Positions 46,594 through 57,903 of a DNA stretch of 64,000 bases are shown piece after piece. The position numbers were made by a program, and so were the translations under genes. Under the pieces are notes generated by a model. That model ran no database searches and was not told where the DNA came from. It saw only the letters and a program-made list of their open reading frames with translations. Source of the DNA: Coenobita brevimanus (Eukaryota > Arthropoda > Malacostraca > Decapoda > Coenobitidae). The stretch lies in NCBI GenBank assembly GCA_032717465.1, contig CM064653.1, forward strand, positions 33,343,809 to 33,407,808. The letters are read 5' to 3'. Each line of letters starts with the position of its first letter. Position 1 is the first letter of the stretch.

Positions 46594-47267
46594 CGAGTCA
46601 AGTTGATGTCAGAAGGTATGTAGTGACACATAGTATGCATCTTTTATTACAGTACCATACAGTAATCGGTCATTTTATCACTTAAATAATTTTGCTGTCC
46701 GAGTGAGAAAAAAAAAAAAAACGCCATCAAACTTGTTGTTAGAAATGCTTACATTATCGTGCTGGTAATTATGTTATTTCATATTTTACGGCAGTAATTT
46801 ACAGTAAACTTTATTGTATGATGAAGTATGAAAAGTGCTTGAATATAGGAATAAAATGTGTGTTGGCAGTGTGCACGTGTGTAAGGACGGGAGAGTGAGG
46901 GAGCGGCAGCCAGACTCAGTTGTGGGTGAGGCAGTGGTGGCGTAACTCTGCTGCCATGACGATGAGAAGTGCTGTTACCGCAGCGAGTGAGCTACTGTGA
47001 CGAAGACTCTTAGCTAGTACAACTTATATTTTATTCAATAAATATCATCAGTTCAAAAGACTATGTTTCTTATACATACCTGTTATAAGATTATCACATG
47101 TATAGTATGCAATGTATGGTTGAAAAATATGTAAGATGCATTGCGGTAAGTATAATCATACGTCGTACTGTATAAAACTCGGGTTACGTTCAAAATCGGC
47201 TTACGTTCAAAATCGGCTTACGTCATGTCTGAGGAACGGAACTCTGTCGTAACCCGGGACCTTACTG
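46594..47267. other. 3' non-coding part of the Tigger1 element
   Basis: No second gene seen. It contains an A-run at 46709-46722 and the subterminal repeats mentioned for the element. Confidence 0.6.
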
Positions 47268-47303
47268 TATATATATATATATATACAGTATATATATATA
47301 TTC
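47268..47303. repeat. (TA)n tract
   Basis: TA repeats with one CAG interruption between the Tigger1-type element and the mariner. Confidence 0.9.
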
Positions 47304-48742
<1,439 letters not shown>

Positions 48743-48869
48743 GTATCTTCCACTGCTGCGTTGCATTAGGTAGCAGGTAACTAGCCGATATATTTACAAC
48801 CTGCTGATACATTTAGTGTGATCCTACACTCCATTCTTCATATGACTGTAGATCAGCCATGAAATGCTT

Positions 48870-48871
<2 letters not shown>

Positions 48872-48908
<37 letters not shown>

Positions 48909-50900
48909 GCAGAGGAAGGAAAAACAAATGAGTAAAAAAAATAATTCATACACCAGATTACTGGTGTCCTCCATTCATAAAATATCTGTAACAGTTGGGC
49001 TTAAACTGCTGTAGGTTGAAGTTTGGAGGGAAACAACTCTGGGGAAGTGAGTTCCAGAGAGATGCAGTTCGGGTAATGAAAGAATTCTGACGGGCAGAAG
49101 TTCTGCAATATGGCTGAGTGACATTCCAGTCATGAGCGCTGCCAGATGCCCATGTAGCACGAGGGAAGGCATGGAGAGGTGGCACAGTGGACGCAACTTC
49201 GTCTTAGCATTTGCCATACAAATACCTGTAAAATAATGCAAGGGAGGCAACATTCCTTCTGACCTGTAGGGGAGGTAGTTTATTTATAATAGCAGGGTTA
49301 TTAATAATTCCAGCAGCTTTGTTCTGAATTGTGTCTAGTTGTTTTAATGCAACCTCTCCACATCCACTCTACAGGGTGAGCAATATTCAAGCTGAGAGCA
49401 CACATGATTTGTATAAATTATAGCTAACTGCTCGTCAGTGAAGAAGTTATGGACTCTGTACAGTAATCCAAGTTTCTTTGAGGCGGTTTTAGCAAGTGAT
49501 CGGACATGAGAGGTCCAGCTGAGGGAATTGTTAAGTGAGACACCAAGAATTTCAATACTTTTCGAGATGAAAATATTAGTAGTATTGAAGGTAATACCTG
49601 TATATGAGTCTGGAAGTATCTGTCAGTTAATAAATTGTATATATTTGGTTTTACCAGCATTAAATGAGACAAGGTTGTTTCGTCCCCATTCATTGATCGT
49701 AGATAAGTCTTGATTTATGGAGATGGCTGTACTGAGTTGAGAGTTAAAGATATTTGACTTTGTAAATGGGTGTCTGATTGTGAATGAACTTTGAAGTGTT
49801 GAGTCATCTGCATATGAATGGATGGGATTGTGGGTGACAGATGAGAGATCATTAATATGAACCAGGAACAGGGTTGGCGCCAGAACTGATCCCTGTGGCA
49901 TGCTGGCATTAATTTAGTGGAAATTGGAATATACAGCATCTACTTTTACTCTTCTTTTCTGTCACTGAGATATGAGGAGAGCAGAGGAACAAAAGACTTT
50001 AGTCCATAGCAAGGGAAGTTGGACAGCAGGGAACGATGCCAGACTCAGTCGAAAGCTTTAGAAATATCAAGGGCTACTGCATGAGTTTCTCCATGTAGGT
50101 CGATTGCTTGATGAATAACATAAGTCAGGAGATTGATTATGTCAATGATGGATCTTTTGTGGTGAAAACCATATTGTCTATCACTAATTAACTTGTTGGG
50201 TTCAAGATGTTTAACTATGTGCATATTAATTAAAATTTCAGATACTTTACCAAGAGAAGATATGACAGCTATTTGTCTGTAATCAGAGGGGTCAGAGGAA
50301 CTTCCTTTCTTTGAAATTGGGTGGATAGTGCCTTCTTTCCATGAATTAGGGAATGAAGAAATTTATATGCATAGTCTGAATAATTTAGCTAGAACAGAGG
50401 CAAGTTCTGGGGAACACTTTTTCAGAACAATTGGAGGAAGTCCATCTGGTCCTGGAGTTTTGTTGGTAAATTTTCTAGGATGGATTTTACGTGTCTTGTG
50501 TGATTTTTAAGTGGAACAATTTTGGGAGAGTCAAGTTCTATTACTGGGACATTCTGGCCGAATTCATCTATGGTAGAATTTCTGGAAAATGTACTGGCAA
50601 AAATATCTACTTTCCCATGTGGGTCATTTGTAATGTTGGTATCTGAAGATTTTAGTGGGGGAATGGATGATGTCTTAAAGTTATTATTGCAAGAACTGAG
50701 AGTTGACCAGAATATTCTATTGTCATTAGGGTTGTTAAGTAGTTTTGATGCTTTACTGTCTTCTGGGATGCATTTTATGATAATGCACACTTATACAAGT
50801 CTACAGTCTTGTAGAATATCAAAATATCAAATAGTGAGGCAGTACATTGTGTGTGTGTGTGAAGTGAGTGGGGAAAAAATATGGTGGCAGTTAATATCCA
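48872..50900 (-). mobile_element. CR1/Jockey-like LINE J with poly(A) tail, 5'-truncated
   Basis: On the minus strand the element ends in a ~34-base A-run (T-run at 48872-48905). Upstream come the C-terminal, RT palm and finger regions. The 5' end is ill-defined near 50800-50900. Related to copies G/H/K by PGPDGLPPIVLKK and SYADDSTLQ but clearly a separate family with its own poly(A) tail. Confidence 0.8.
48958..50790 (-). pseudogene. reverse transcriptase of LINE J, frameshifted
   Basis: Order on the minus strand: RIFWSTLSSC and FASTFSRNS (50790-50530), PGPDGLPPIVLKKC (about 50465-50400), a GRS...YGF region near 50160, ALDISKAFD near 50075, MPQGSVLAPTLFLVHINDL (49900-49840), catalytic YADD in HSYADDSTL (about 49827-49800), KTKYIQFIN, then LWNSLPQSCFPP (about 49060-49025). 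The catalytic box is intact but stops and shifts split it into at least five pieces. Confidence 0.75.
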
Positions 50901-51244
50901 CAGTTGGGTTTATGGTAGTTTACTAAAATATTGAATACAGTGCTAACAGTTGCACAAATCATCTGCAAGAAAAATTTTAGGAGTGTGCTGCCTATTTATG
51001 CTTTTTTAGTGTGGTGTTCGAGTTCAAACAGCAAGTGAAATGAAAATACTAACAGTTTAGATAAGATTGAAATTTTCAGCCCTTGTTAGTCTAGTGGCCC
51101 TTGGCCAAAATTGTATCCCCATTGAACCGATGTTATTGATCTAAAATACAGTAAATTGTTATACGATGGATTTTTTCAAACATCATCAAACAAGGGTGTG
51201 CTGTACCTCCTTTGTAGATTTTAATTGCAATGTTACTTTCACAG

Positions 51245-51436
51245 ATCATGCGTAACCTGCTAGGAACTCATCTTGGAAATAGTGGACTCTTGGTCCTCTG
51301 CCGACTGGTGGAATGGCCTGGAGATCCACACATGGTCCGTGGGGGTATTTTTTTCATTACTTATGCACTCTGGGGTCCGAACAAAATTTCATCACTGCAG
51401 TACAAGCCAGCAGCTGTCCTTCCATATCTCAGAGAG
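51245..51436 (+). CDS. TSC2: tuberin (TSC2) exon, N-terminal region
   Basis: 192 bases, 64 whole codons (phase 0 to 0), with acceptor TTACTTTCACAG before and donor GTAAGA after. It reads RNLLGTHLGNSGLLVLC, then MVRGGIFFITYALWGPNK and VLPYLRE. I recognise this as the tuberin N-terminal helical (DUF3384) region: vertebrate tuberin has a matching RGAVFFVGMALWG followed by YSL and VLPSF at the same spacing. Tuberin partners hamartin in the TSC complex, a Rheb GTPase-activator that inhibits mTORC1. The codon use and lack of stops contrast with the surrounding decayed repeats. I am fairly sure of the identity; whether the gene is whole cannot be seen here. Confidence 0.8.
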
Positions 51437-51654
51437 GTAAGATGCTTTATGCATTCTATACAAGTATCCTACTTCATCACCAGTATAAATATTAATACAG
51501 TATAACCGTCTTATTTAAGTCAGGCTGTGTCAATATCAAGGCCAGTGAATTTTGTGTGCTGAAGTGCAGCACAGAAATACATGATGAAAAGAAAAAGTTA
51601 CAAAGTAAATGGTAACTAGTACCATGGCTGATATTTCACAGCAAGTCGTTTCGT

Positions 51655-52110
51655 TTTGTTTCTTTTTATTCAGCCTCCAACATACATGCATCTGCCTTGG
51701 TCACCTAATTGCAGCTCTCCATGGTGCTTGATCTCTGGCAGTCTCCCTATTCAGTCCTTTATCCATGAGGTCACACTCTGCGACCTCATCCCAGGTCTTT
51801 TTTGGTCTGCCTCTCACACCCCTATCCCTGACATTCACACTTCTGACTTTCCCACTCACTTGTCATCGTCCATCCTTTCCACATACCCAAACCATCTCCT
51901 GCACCCTCCTCATCACAGCACCAGCACACTGCAGTTCCATCCTTCATCTCAGCTCTTCAACATAAACTTAGCCCCCCCCCAGGCCTCACATTCATGGATG
52001 CACCACACATCCATCTAATCTTTGTCATTTCTGTACATTTTAGCTACGAATGTCCTCGTCCATTACTGCCCAGGTCTCACTGCCATACAGCATTAGACTC
52101 CTACATTACG
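51655..52110 (-). mobile_element. RTE-type LINE family 2, 3' fragment in TSC2 intron
   Basis: Complement matches the last ~450 bp of 30890-31755: TGGGATGAGGTC, AAAGGACTGAATAGGGAG, GCTGCAATTAGGTGACCAAG, ending GGAGGCTGAATAAAAAGAAA. Several small indels break the frame. Confidence 0.8.
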
Positions 52111-52194
52111 GTATATTTTGTTTTCATTCATCATCCAATCTTTATTGCTGCATGAGGAGTGTAGGAGCCTGGGGCTAGGCAAGTTGATCTTGAC

Positions 52195-52560
52195 ATTTAA
52201 GATGAGAGTGACCAGCATCACTCATCCCTGTGTGGCACTATGTGAGCAATAAACCCCAACCATCCCTTGGATATAAACATGCCTAGGCTCAGTCCGATTG
52301 GAGCGCCTTAATTACCCACTAAACCACCAGGTGCCATAATTTGGTCACATGGTTACCACCCAGGGTAGTGAATGGCTTTCTGGTGTACAGGAAACCATTT
52401 GGCTAGTCGCTTAGTGTAGAGTCACCCGTAGACAGAAGGAAGAGGAAAGAATGAAGGAAAGAAGAAAGGAAGAGAAGGAAGGGCAGTCACCCAAGAGCAG
52501 CACTACATCATTTGAGTGTATGGTGAGTACCCTCACCTACCACTAACATTATATTTTAAT
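52195..52560. repeat. SINE-like and dispersed repeat in TSC2 intron
   Basis: The complement of 52290-52337 reads GGTTTAGTGGGTAATTAAGG then CGCTCC, similar to the tRNA A-box arm; no convincing B-box is seen. The adjoining 52345-52545 segment is shared with 19320-19479. Confidence 0.4.
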
Positions 52561-52725
52561 AAATTATTATTATTATTTTTCGAGTAATGTATTAAGCAGA
52601 GTTTGGTAGTGCTGTATCAATCAATTCTAGTGGCACTCTAAACCTATTGTAACAATCCATGCCATTGACAGTCAAGAGGTTAGTGTGTTATTTAATGATG
52701 ACAATGAATGTTTTTCTTCTTGTAG

Positions 52726-52867
52726 GCTTCCAAGAATGTGCATGTGCTTGTGGTGTATGAGATGTCCCTCAGCCTGCAAAAACTGGTGTCAAAAATGTAC
52801 CTTGAACTCCACCTTTCATCTTGGGACCTGGTGCTAGATATACTTAACAAGCTCTTCCAACATACTG
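52726..52867 (+). CDS. TSC2: tuberin (TSC2) exon, following
   Basis: 142 bases starting in phase 0, ending after one base of a codon, between TTCTTGTAG and GTAAGT. It reads ASKNVHVLVVYEMSLSLQKL then SSWDLVLDILNKLFQH. Vertebrate tuberin has VSYEIVLSITRLIKK and WDILLNIIERLLQQ at the corresponding place directly after the previous segment, which supports both identity and exon order. The next exon was not found before the window end, so the following intron exceeds 11 kb and holds all elements from 52890 on. Confidence 0.8.
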
Positions 52868-52904
52868 GTAAGTGTTGAAAACATTTTTAATTTTCAATTA
52901 TTTA

Positions 52905-53240
52905 TTATTTTTTTAAAGCTTTATCTTTCAGTTTGAATTCTTGTTTGCTGTTTTTCAAATTCTCTCCAGTTTCTAATTTCATACTGATCACTTCAGCCTT
53001 ACCCTCTCCCAGTTCCACATTATCCACATTTATATTGTTCTTCACTGCTGTCATCACTCCTCCTGTTTTTCCTTTTCTGTCTCTTCTCCACAGTTTGTAT
53101 TTACCATCTCCCATATGGATATCAGTATCCTTTCTTAACAAGGTCTCAACAAAGCACATAATGTCTGATTCACGTACCCTCAAGAAATCATTGATTTCTA
53201 ACCTTTCCGATATTAAACCACCGACATAAGTAAATGCCAC
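52905..53240 (-). pseudogene. APE endonuclease N-terminus of the same LINE (truncated)
   Basis: Frame reads GGLISERLEINDFLR, SDIMCFVETLLRKD (the E of the catalytic site in VET), WRRDRKGKTGGVMTAVKNNI, then loses similarity after ISMKLETGEN at about 52960. No RT follows. Confidence 0.7.
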
Positions 53241-54284
53241 TTTCCAACTTTTTTCGTTGTTTTTAATTCCCTCTTCTCACCCTTTCTCCGTTGGTACCAC
53301 TTCCTCAATTTCTGATCAATAATTCTCCAATAGAACACTGTCTTCTCTTCCTTCGTTCTCTGTTCGTTTTTTTCCTTTGCTTCCTTTAATAGCTCTTTTA
53401 TTTTAGCTCTTTCTTCCTCATTTGCATCTCTCCTTATCCAAGCATTCTTGAACCCCCTGTTTGTCTGATAATTTCCATGTTCTGGTGATGATTTCACATA
53501 CCATTTTCTGAGACTTTAAACTTTAAGTGTTTTCGTACTTTCCTAGCCTAAACACTTCTTCAGTCTCTTCTTGAGCTTCTTTGTTACCCTCCATAACTAC
53601 TGATGCCATTTCTTTAGCCTTACTCAGTTCTTCTCTTTCCCTTTCTGATCTTACTGTCATACGGTTTGCTTTTGCTCCTGAAATTATCACGCATTTTTTC
53701 CTGTCTGATACGTCCCTGACTAAAGATTCTCTACGTCTTAGTATCCTATCCACTTCGTTCTCCACGTTTTCCTTGCTCTGTTGTTCTGTAATCTCTTTCA
53801 TATTTATATTTCCTTCCTTTTGAATTTTCTTCCACCCCTTGAGTTTCTCATTGATTTCCTTGATGTGTTCATCTTGCATCCTTGATTTTGATTCATGCTC
53901 ATCTAGTTTACTTTTCATCCTGTCCATTTCTGCTTCCTTCCTCTTAATTTCCCTCTTGAGCTATTTTATTTCATTTGAGGCAGATTTGTTACTCGCTTTT
54001 AATGCTATAACTTGTCTTTCTTGTTCAGCATTGCGTGTGCAGACGCTTTCCAACTTGCTCTGCATTACATTGATCTCTTTCTCCTGTTCTAAGGTCCATT
54101 CCTGCAACTCTCTGATGATTGACCATACCTTTTTTAACTCCTGGACATTCCTCTCCACCATTTTCTCCACTCCTGCTACTCTTGTTTGGTTCAATTTAAT
54201 ACTTCTTTTACCCTTATCTTCATCGGAGAAGCTCGCAGAGTCACCGCCACCAGATGTAAACAATGAACTGTCCCTTTCTGCCAT
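53213..54284 (-). pseudogene. LINE ORF1, coiled-coil RNA-binding protein
   Basis: Start ATG 54284 (MAERDSSLFTSGGGD). Residues about 40-215 are a long charged heptad region (VEKMVERNVQELKKVWSI, LKREIKRKEAEMDRMKSKLD) with one TAG at about 53958-53960. Then ERREELSKAKEMASVVMEG-like sequence, RKKCVIISGAKAN, and after a shift near 53520 a basic C-terminal part: FKNAWIRRDANEEERAKIKE, KEEKTVFYWRIIDQKLRKWY. This is the layout of LINE ORF1 chaperones (coiled coil then RNA-binding domain). One stop and one frameshift. Confidence 0.7.
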
Positions 54285-54289
54285 GATGC

Positions 54290-54905
54290 AGCCATAAGAA
54301 AACTTTATACTTCCACTGTGTCTTGTACTCTTTAATGACATCCAGGCGATGCTTCTTTTGCTCATCTGTCAGGAGCCTCGGGACAAACTTGGCAGCGATT
54401 TGTCTCATGTCATGGTCACCAGACAAAATGCATTGGCAAGTTCCATATGATAGGCTGACAGTGTCACAAGCATCATGGATTGCCCTCCTTCAATCTTCAA
54501 GAATCGTTGCATGAACTTTGGCCACATTGTGAGGAGTTGAACTGGTGGAATGGCAAACAGAATGTGCCATCCGTTTTTCAAATGCTCAAACCAGTTGTAG
54601 GTTTGTGTAACCCCCAAAGCATTGTCACCAAATGCTGCGTTCTTCCTAGATTTCACACAAAATTTGATGCACACATATTGTTCTTTCACGTCCTCCGTTT
54701 TTTTAGGTCACAAAATTTGCAAACTAACCCAAACACAAAGATAAGTAAACACACACATGCAGCGAATGCATCCACCCTGCACTATGCCACTTGACACACT
54801 GACAAACAGTGTGTATGCAGTGCTACCTAGCATCCACGCCTCGTACAACAAGCAGTTTCTGCCTTGCTTTCAAATTTTTGGAACTTTTGGGTTGCACTTT
54901 GTATT
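54290..54905 (-). mobile_element. mariner remnant, 5' part with N-terminal transposase
   Basis: Minus-strand pieces: KEQYVCIKFCVKSRKNAA, YNWFEHLKNG (HTH of mariner), then MRQIAAKFVPRLLTDEQKKH and DVIKEYKT where it stops at the LINE boundary. The end near 54870-54905 resembles the start of 15435-16195 (CCCAAAAGTTCCAA), so both may be the same mariner family. Multiple stops. Confidence 0.7.
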
Positions 54906-56004
54906 TACCAACAGCTTCCTGCTACTTGCAACGATGTCAGTTAATACAATTATGAAAGTATATTTACCTCTTAAACTCCAGATAGGCAACTGTTTATATA
55001 TATATATATATACAGTGAAATTTCAAATTTCGATGGACATATGTACCTAAAAATCACCGTGAAATTCAAATAATTGAATTTTAAACTGAGCTTCTTATGG
55101 GAAAAATTAGTTTTGGTCCGGGGCCTCCGAACCTAACTACCTAAAATCATGATATTTTGCCCACATCCCCTGTAAATTTTATGAACTATAATTGTGGTTA
55201 AGCAGCTGTAGTTCAGCATTGTATTGCCATACTGTCAGCAAGTGTATACTTGGTGTATTTCTGCCCTTTCCTGTATTGCCATTTCTCCTTTGGCTGCGAA
55301 GATTTAGAGATGCCAGGCTGCTCTCGTCCATTACCGCTGCTACCTGAAGAACCACTCTTGCTTGCCATCTTGAAACAGGTAAGTTGCAATGAAAATACAA
55401 AGAAAATACATACAACTGAATTGCAGTGAAATGCATGTCCACATGTGGAAGGTACAGGCTGAAAGTGCAGCACTTGGCTGTAGAGGGCTGGCTGCTGGCA
55501 GGACAGTCGCAAGATTGCCGCCGACAACAGAGCATCGCCTTGCACATGACTTGTTGTTGTTGGTGCCTACTCTCATCCGGGAGCTCTTGTCCTTAAACAA
55601 CATAACTATTTTTTTTTCTCAGTCTCTATTGTTCATTTCTATGTTGCTTCTTATATTCATAATTACCGTACTTCTCTTCGTTTCAGTATTCTGCCTACTG
55701 TATTTGCTACCACCTGTAATTCGTTTTGTTTTAGTATTTCTACTATTGATTCTCTTCCTTTAATTCCTCTTTTTATATCTTCTGGTTATTAAGGTATCGA
55801 TTAGTTAATAATAAGTATATTTATAGAATGACGGGGAATCGTCCAGGGTGCGAATTGTCCTGACGGGAAATCATCCATGTTTTGATGGGGAATAATCTGA
55901 CAGACGAATTGATGACAGTGAATTCTCTCGGAACCATACATCATATGCTTCATATACTGTATGAATAAATGATGTTGATTTTCATTCTCTTCTTGACACG
56001 TCAC

Positions 56005-57640
56005 ATATGATATTAGGTTAGGCTCATACTTCTACATGTAATTTTCCTTCACTTCTAGCATTTTGGTTCACATCAGAAATATTATCTTTGCTTGTTTTGG
56101 TTGGAGTCTGGCCCTGAGAGCACATGTCACATATGATATAAGGTTAGGCCCATTCTTTTTCTTATAATTTTCCTTCACTTAACATCTTGGTTCACATCAA
56201 AAATATTATCTGTGTTTGTTTTGGTTGGAGTCTGGCCCTGAGAGTACATGTCACATATGATAGGTTAAGTTCATACTTTTTCTTATAATTTTCCTTCACT
56301 TCTAGCATTTTGGTTCGAATAAAAAATATCTTTGCTTGTTTTGGTTGGAGTTTGGCCCTGAGAGCACGTCACATGTGATATTAGAGCCGTGATTTCGCGA
56401 GAAATAAGTCAAATATTCTGATTGACTGACTAACTCAGCTGGGTTGATCTTTGGCGAGTGATCGCCTGTACAACAAACTATCAGCTGATCACTCTCCCTC
56501 CTCCCGCTCGCTCACTGACAACAACAAATATGGCGACATAACTAAATAATAAACAGTGCTTACCTGTATATGGAGAGCATAGAAGCAACTGCATGAGAGT
56601 ATTTACTACTCAGTATATGTAATGACATTACAAATGTTTTTGTCATCATAACACCAGCCGCACTACATTCACAAGCTGACACTGTTATCGAAATGTTGAG
56701 CTTGTAAATCTTCGAACTTGTCTGCCTTCACCACATATATTTTGAGTACTTTAATTTTGTGAAGAAATTTGCACATTTAACTAAATAATAACCACCATAT
56801 AAATTCTTATTTACTTAGCCATAGTTAAATATGAGGAAAAGTGGGAAGAATGTGGAGAAGTACTGAGAATCAGCTGAGCGGTGTTTACATTTGCGATCCA
56901 ACAGCAGCAGGTTGGAAGAGGGCAACACTGCTCCCAACCATTGTTGAGGCAAAGTCAACCTGATGGGTCTCGGTTGGAATTTGATGACGTCACAATGTCG
57001 GATTTTGTCCTCGCCTGGACAAGAAAATGGCACCCAAGTCAACATTAAGACGTAACAGGTCAACAGAAGTAAATTTCGGTTGACTTTTAATTCTCGTGAA
57101 ATCACAGCTTAGGTTAGGTTCATACTTTTTCTTATAATTTTCCTTCACTTCTAGCATTTTGGTTCGCATAAAAAGTATTATCTTTGCTTGTTTTGGTTTG
57201 AGTCTTGCCCTGAAAGCATCGAAATACGCGACCTTGCATTGAAAAGTAAGGTTGGCAGACCACTCCAAAATGCATCAAAATTTGATTCATCTCAAATTTC
57301 AACAGTTTAGAATTCGATGAATCAAATTTCGATGCATTTTGGAGTGGTCTGCCTACCTTACTTATTGATGCAAAGTCGTGTATCTCAATGCTCTCAGGGC
57401 CAGACTCAAACCAAAACAAGCAAAGATAATATTTTTGATGTGAACCAAAATGCTAGAAGTGAAGGAAAATTATAAGAAAAAGTATGAACCTAACCTAATA
57501 TCGTTTGTGACGTGCTCTCAGGGCCAAACTCCAACCAAAACAAGCAAAGATAATATTTCTGATGTGAACCAAAATGCTAGAAGTGAAGGAAAATTATAAG
57601 AAAAGGTATGAGCCTAACCTAGTATTGTTTGTGACATGTG
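56005..57640. repeat. ~115-bp subterminal repeats in both foldback arms
   Basis: A monomer containing TTATAATTTTCCTTCACTTC, TAGCATTTTGGTTC, CTTTGCTTGTTTTGGTTGGA and GGCCCTGAGAGCA occurs on the plus strand from about 56030, 56140, 56265 and 57115, and inverted at about 57380-57490 and 57510-57620. At 57232-57372 two inverted blocks (GGCAGACCACTCCAAAATGC) form the central hairpin. Confidence 0.88.
56384..57108. mobile_element. 725-bp MITE with TTA target duplication (Harbinger-like)
   Basis: Flanked by TTA at 56381-56383 and 57109-57111. Ends GAGCCGTGATTTCGCGAGAA and complement GCTGTGATTTCACGAGAA. Removing it and one TTA restores GATATTAGGTTAGGTTC of the surrounding monomer. Three-base TTA/TWA duplications are typical of PIF/Harbinger. 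No coding content. Confidence 0.85.
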
Positions 57641-57903
57641 TCAAGAAGAGAATGAAAATCAGCATCATTTATTCATACAGTATATGAAGCATGTGATGAT
57701 ATGGTTCCAAGAGAATTCACCATCAAGTCAATTCGCTCGTCAGATAATTCCCCATCAAAATATGGACAATTTCCTATCAAGACAATTCGCATCCTGGACA
57801 ATTCCCTGTCATCCTGTAAATATACTTATTATTAACTAATCAATACTTTAATAACCCGAAGATATAACGAGAAATTAAAGGAAGAGAATCAATAGTAGAA
57901 TTC

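Larger units (their letters stand above)
44497..47267 (+). mobile_element. Tigger1-type transposon, near complete
   Basis: 2,771 bp flanked by TA (44495-44496; 47268-47269). Left CAGTAAGGTCCCGGGTTATG, right complement CAGTAAGGTCCCGGGTTACG. Subterminal repeats of ACGTTCAAAATCGGCTT lie at about 47185-47225. It encodes a transposase broken by one frameshift. Confidence 0.95.
51437..52725 (+). other. TSC2 intron (1,289 bp) with repeat fragments
   Basis: GT-AG intron between the two exons. It contains an inverted RTE-type LINE fragment (51655-52110), a SINE-like/dispersed repeat region (52195-52560) and a polypyrimidine-rich acceptor TTTTTCTTCTTGTAG. Confidence 0.75.
52890..54292 (-). mobile_element. 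LINE 5' half: ORF1 and endonuclease start
   Basis: Minus-strand element with a coiled-coil ORF1 then the beginning of an APE endonuclease, cut at about 52890, so its 3' part is missing (unusual, since truncation normally removes the 5' end). Its 5' edge at about 54290 abuts a mariner remnant whose reading is broken exactly there, so the LINE or a deletion joined them. Confidence 0.7.
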
